From assembly GCA_905373325.1 (NCBI GenBank), contig CAJPTB010000064.1:1-8732 (forward strand): 8,732 nt of DNA, given 5' to 3'. Numbering within the stretch: position 1 is the first letter of the stretch; each line of letters opens with the position of its first letter. The DNA comes from an uncultured Ancrocorticia sp. GTDB taxonomy: Bacteria; Actinomycetota; Actinomycetes; Actinomycetales; Actinomycetaceae. The notes under the pieces were generated by a model that was not told the DNA's origin, did not search any database, and saw only the letters and a program-made list of their open reading frames with translations. Of the stretch, positions 6,319-8,732 are shown piece by piece. Made by a program: the position numbers and the translations under genes.

Positions 6319-7501
6319 AGCCGTGGCACTCCCATTCAGACGGAAGAAGGAAGCCCCGCTGGTCGATGACCATACGGGCGAGGCGCGCGTGGATCCGCGC
6401 ACGAAGAATCTGACGAAGCGTCTGCGGGCGGGCGAGGTCGCGATCATCGACCATTCGGACATCGACAGGGTTTCCGCCGAGGCCCTCGTGGCGTGCAACC
6501 CGCTCGTCGTCGTCAATGCGGCGAAATCGACGTCGGGGCGATACCCCAACCTCGGACCGGGAATCCTCAACGCCGCGGGGGTCCCGCTGGTCGACGACTG
6601 CGGGCCTGACGTCATGGAGGTCGGCGAAGGCACGCGCGTGCGCGTGACGGAGACCGGCGAGGTGTACGCAGGGGAGGAGCTCGTCGCGACCGGAACCGTT
6701 CAGACGGCGGAGACGATCGCCGCCAACCAGGAGGACGCGAGGGCCGGCATGGACGTCCAGCTCAAAGCCTTCGCCACGAACACGATGGAGTACGTCGAGC
6801 GCGAGCAGGACCTCATTTTCGACGGCGTCGGAGTGCCCGACGTCAAAACCTCCTTCGAGGGGCGCCACGTCCTCGTCGTCGTCCGAGGCTACAGATACAA
6901 GGAGGACCTCGCGGCCCTCCGCCCCTACATTCGCGAATACCGGCCCATCATGATCGGGGTGGACGGCGGAGCCGACGCGATACTCGAAGAGGGGTACAAG
7001 CTCGACATGGTCGTCGGCGACATGGACTCCGTTTCGGACAAGGCCCTCACCTGCGGAGCGGAGATCGTCGTCCACGCTTACCGGGACGGACGCGCCCCCG
7101 GAAGCAAGCGCGTGGACGAGCTCGGGGTGGACCACGTCGTCTTCCCGTGCACCGGAACGTCCGAAGACGTCGCGATGCTGCTGGCCGACGACAAGGGGGC
7201 AAAGCTCATCGTCGCCTTGGGCACCCACAACACCCTCATAGAATTCCTCGACAAGGGGCGCCCGGGGATGGCTTCGACCTTCCTCACGCGCCTCGCCGTG
7301 GGCGGAAAGCTCATCGACGCAAAGGGCGTCTCTCAGCTGTACCGCTCCCGCATATCCAACTGGCAGATTTTCGCGCTCCTGCTGGCTGGCTGCGTCGCCA
7401 TCGGCGCAGCCATGGCCTCAACCGCCACGGGGCGGGCGACCTTCGGGCTCGTCTCGGCCTGGTTCGGCGACATTCTCCGATGGTTCGGATCGTTCTTCTG
7501 A
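6305..7501 (+). CDS. steA: Cytokinetic ring protein SteA (TPK-like fold, C-terminal membrane anchor)
   Basis: A 398-aa protein of the SteA family (Rv1697-like), which in Corynebacterium works with SteB in activating the RipA-type cell-wall hydrolase at the septum. The N-terminal part holds the family motif SGRYPNLGP at 77-85 and VPLVDDCG. The middle resembles thiamine pyrophosphokinase, with VDGGAD at 219-224 and GDMDS at 238-242. The C-terminal end has one membrane segment (about 353-372, WQIFALLLAGCVAIGAAMA) and then a hydrophobic, aromatic amphipathic tail ending FGSFF. Two starts are possible. ATG 6305 overlaps recN by 14 bases with a weak GGCGGCGG upstream. GTG 6323 gives a 392-aa product beginning MALPFRRKK and leaves a 4-base gap, but has no clear ribosome site. 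I give the longer form without strong preference. steB follows after 10 bases. Confidence 0.9.
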   Translation: MWHDKAVALPFRRKKEAPLVDDHTGEARVDPRTKNLTKRLRAGEVAIIDHSDIDRVSAEALVACNPLVVVNAAKSTSGRYPNLGPGILNAAGVPLVDDCGPDVMEVGEGTRVRVTETGEVYAGEELVATGTVQTAETIAANQEDARAGMDVQLKAFATNTMEYVEREQDLIFDGVGVPDVKTSFEGRHVLVVVRGYRYKEDLAALRPYIREYRPIMIGVDGGADAILEEGYKLDMVVGDMDSVSDKALTCGAEIVVHAYRDGRAPGSKRVDELGVDHVVFPCTGTSEDVAMLLADDKGAKLIVALGTHNTLIEFLDKGRPGMASTFLTRLAVGGKLIDAKGVSQLYRSRISNWQIFALLLAGCVAIGAAMASTATGRATFGLVSAWFGDILRWFGSFF

Positions 7502-7511
7502 AAGGCTACTC

Positions 7512-8501
7512 ATGGTTGATTTTCGATATCATTTAGTATCGCTTGTCTCGGTTTTCATGGCCCTTGCGATCGGCGTCATCTTGGGCGCTGGTCCGCTCCA
7601 GAATTCGATCGGGACGACGCTCTCGTCTCAGGTGGAGTCGCTGAGGAAATCCCGCGACGAGGCGAGGACAGAGGCCGACGCCGCCAACAACGCGCTTTCC
7701 GAGAACGAAAAACAGCTCGATTCGGCGGGAACGCAGCTCGTCGGCGGAACCCTCAAAGACCGCAGGGTCGCAATCGTCGCCCTCCCGGGCGTCGAGGAAT
7801 CCGAGCTCAAGGCCGCCGAAGACAAGGTTTCCAAAGCCGGCGCCACAGTCACCGCGACGGTCACGCTCGCCGACGCCTACGCGGCCTCCTCGGCCAACCC
7901 CTACCGCAACACTCTTGCGCGTTCCCTCGCCCAGTACGTGGGCGAGAAAGACGACGCGGACTCGCACGTCGTCATCGCCTCGGGCGTCAGCCGACTGCTG
8001 TTCATGGGGGCGGCCGACCCCAATATGACCGTGGTCAGAGACGCCCTCACGGCGAAAGACAACCAGTTGATCCAGATCCAGGGAGACGTGGAAGGCGGCG
8101 TTCAGGCGGTCGTCGTGGTGACGCCGAAGAAAATGGAGATCGACAAATCCGCCGCCACGCCCGCCGCCGAGACGAAGAGCGTTTCCAACGGCTACGTCAA
8201 GATGGTGAAGACCTTTTCCTCGAAGGGGCCGACCGTCACGGCAGGGGCGGGAACCTCCTCGACCAGTTTGCTCGCCAAGGTGCGCGAAGCCAAGGGCGCC
8301 GGATCGACGGTCGATTCGCTTGACACCGTGGCTGGGAGAATCAACGTGGCCATCGCCGTGGCCTCCGAGATCAAAGGCTCGCACGTTCAGCTCGGCCAAG
8401 GCGACGGCGCCCAAGCGGTCATAGGAACGCGCGTCGACGCCCCGGCGACGCCGGCCCAGACGCCTCAGCCGGCCCCCGGACCCACCTCGGAAGAAGGATG
8501 A
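7512..8501 (+). CDS. steB: SteB / MctB family septal coiled-coil membrane protein
   Basis: A 329-aa protein of the MctB/SteB family, often labelled 'copper transporter' after M. tuberculosis Rv1698. The family hallmark MVDFRYHLVSLVSVFMALA opens the protein. One hydrophobic segment (about 8-27) acts as an uncleaved anchor and is followed by a predicted coiled coil (about 35-75, QVESLRKSRDEARTEADAANN), an extracellular alpha/beta region (about 80-300) and a Pro/Ala-rich tail (PATPAQTPQPAPGP). In Corynebacterium SteB pairs with SteA to promote RipA-dependent daughter-cell separation. The adjacency to steA supports that role here. The protein has no cysteine and only three histidines. The start is fixed by the family N-terminus and by GAAAGG six bases upstream. 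The first 15 codons are unusually AT-rich and include the only in-frame TTA codon I found in the window. Confidence 0.93.
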   Translation: MVDFRYHLVSLVSVFMALAIGVILGAGPLQNSIGTTLSSQVESLRKSRDEARTEADAANNALSENEKQLDSAGTQLVGGTLKDRRVAIVALPGVEESELKAAEDKVSKAGATVTATVTLADAYAASSANPYRNTLARSLAQYVGEKDDADSHVVIASGVSRLLFMGAADPNMTVVRDALTAKDNQLIQIQGDVEGGVQAVVVVTPKKMEIDKSAATPAAETKSVSNGYVKMVKTFSSKGPTVTAGAGTSSTSLLAKVREAKGAGSTVDSLDTVAGRINVAIAVASEIKGSHVQLGQGDGAQAVIGTRVDAPATPAQTPQPAPGPTSEEG

Positions 8502-8506
8502 TCGAC

Positions 8507-8732
8507 ATGCGCATTCGTGTTGCGGCCCTCGCCGGCGGCCTCGCGGCCGCGGGGGCGGGCGCAGCCATCGGGGCGGCCAAACGCTTCCCCTCGGCTTTCT
8601 CTTCGTGGAACCGCACGTCTTACGCGGGAACGCCGGTCAGTCTGACGGAAGGCCTGGCCGCCGCCGCGCCCACGGCGATGCCCGCGCCCGTCCGGATTCC
8701 GGCGGGAAGCGCGGCCGAGGCAAGGCCGAGGC
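8507..8732 (+). CDS. Membrane or exported protein, N-terminal part only (possible MraY-like)
   Basis: The frame runs open from ATG 8507 to the right edge (75 codons visible). AAGAAGG at 8491-8497 sits nine bases before this ATG. An earlier in-frame ATG at 8498, overlapping the steB stop as ATGA, has no spacing to that site, so 8507 is preferred. The product begins MRIRVAALAGGLAAAGAGAA, a basic start and a small-residue hydrophobic stretch that could be a first membrane helix or signal. It continues with WNRTSYAGTPVSLTEG and an Ala/Pro-rich part. In many actinobacteria the gene after steB encodes an MraY-like multi-pass protein in which a W-R-x-N-x-x-G-x-x-V-S/T-L pattern follows the first helix. 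The match here is suggestive only, and the domain that would settle it lies outside the window. Confidence 0.6.
   Translation, partial: MRIRVAALAGGLAAAGAGAAIGAAKRFPSAFSSWNRTSYAGTPVSLTEGLAAAAPTAMPAPVRIPAGSAAEARPR

Noticed and set aside
4624..6633. Antisense ORF of 669 codons opposite recN
   Set aside because: It mirrors recN and part of steA in a frame kept open by high G+C. The product has no recognisable domain, and the forward strand carries clear Walker A, signature and Walker B motifs.
6935..7040. steA as a thiamine pyrophosphokinase gene
   Set aside because: The TPK-like motifs are present, but the SGRYPNLGP N-terminal domain, the C-terminal membrane anchor and the adjacency to steB identify the SteA family.

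Overview
This window is a single-strand, tightly packed piece of actinobacterial chromosome. All genes are on the + strand, G+C is high, GTG and TTG starts are used, and neighbouring genes overlap by a few bases or are separated by no more than 14. The gene order matches the Mycobacterium tuberculosis block Rv1691-Rv1698: TPR-like protein, glycerol-3-phosphate phosphatase, ~60-aa protein, tlyA, NAD kinase, recN, steA, steB/mctB. The protein style looks like the Actinomyces/Schaalia side of the phylum, but the genus cannot be fixed from this sequence alone.

Layout. (1) Positions 1-1637: the 3' part of a large gene whose reading frame runs off the left edge. It has an Arg/Gly/Tyr/Asp-rich repetitive head, a helical TPR-like core and a very acidic repetitive tail. 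(2) 1634-2740: HAD-IIA phosphatase. (3) 2737-2919: a 60-aa protein missed by ordinary ORF listing because it starts with TTG and its frame runs on upstream as a shadow. (4) 2930-3763: TlyA rRNA 2'-O-methyltransferase. (5) 3764-4612: NAD kinase. (6) 4627-6318: RecN. (7) 6305-7501: SteA. (8) 7512-8501: SteB (MctB/'copper transporter' family). (9) 8507-8732: the start of a further membrane or exported protein, cut by the right edge. There is no gene-free stretch over 300 bases, and I saw no tRNA, rRNA, CRISPR array, insertion sequence, internal terminator or convincing internal promoter.

The genes probably form one transcript, judged from four-base stop/start overlaps (GTGA, TTGA, ATGA), a TGA|ATG junction and well-placed Shine-Dalgarno sites. 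The products serve phospholipid head-group recycling, ribosome modification, NADP supply, double-strand-break repair and septal cell separation (SteA/SteB). Most of this is conserved actinobacterial housekeeping. The least explained part is the first gene. It joins a head with seven RGG triplets and many tyrosines to a TPR-like core and to a roughly 220-residue tail that is about 38% Asp+Glu with tyrosine every eight or nine residues. Both tails are built from recently duplicated DNA repeats.
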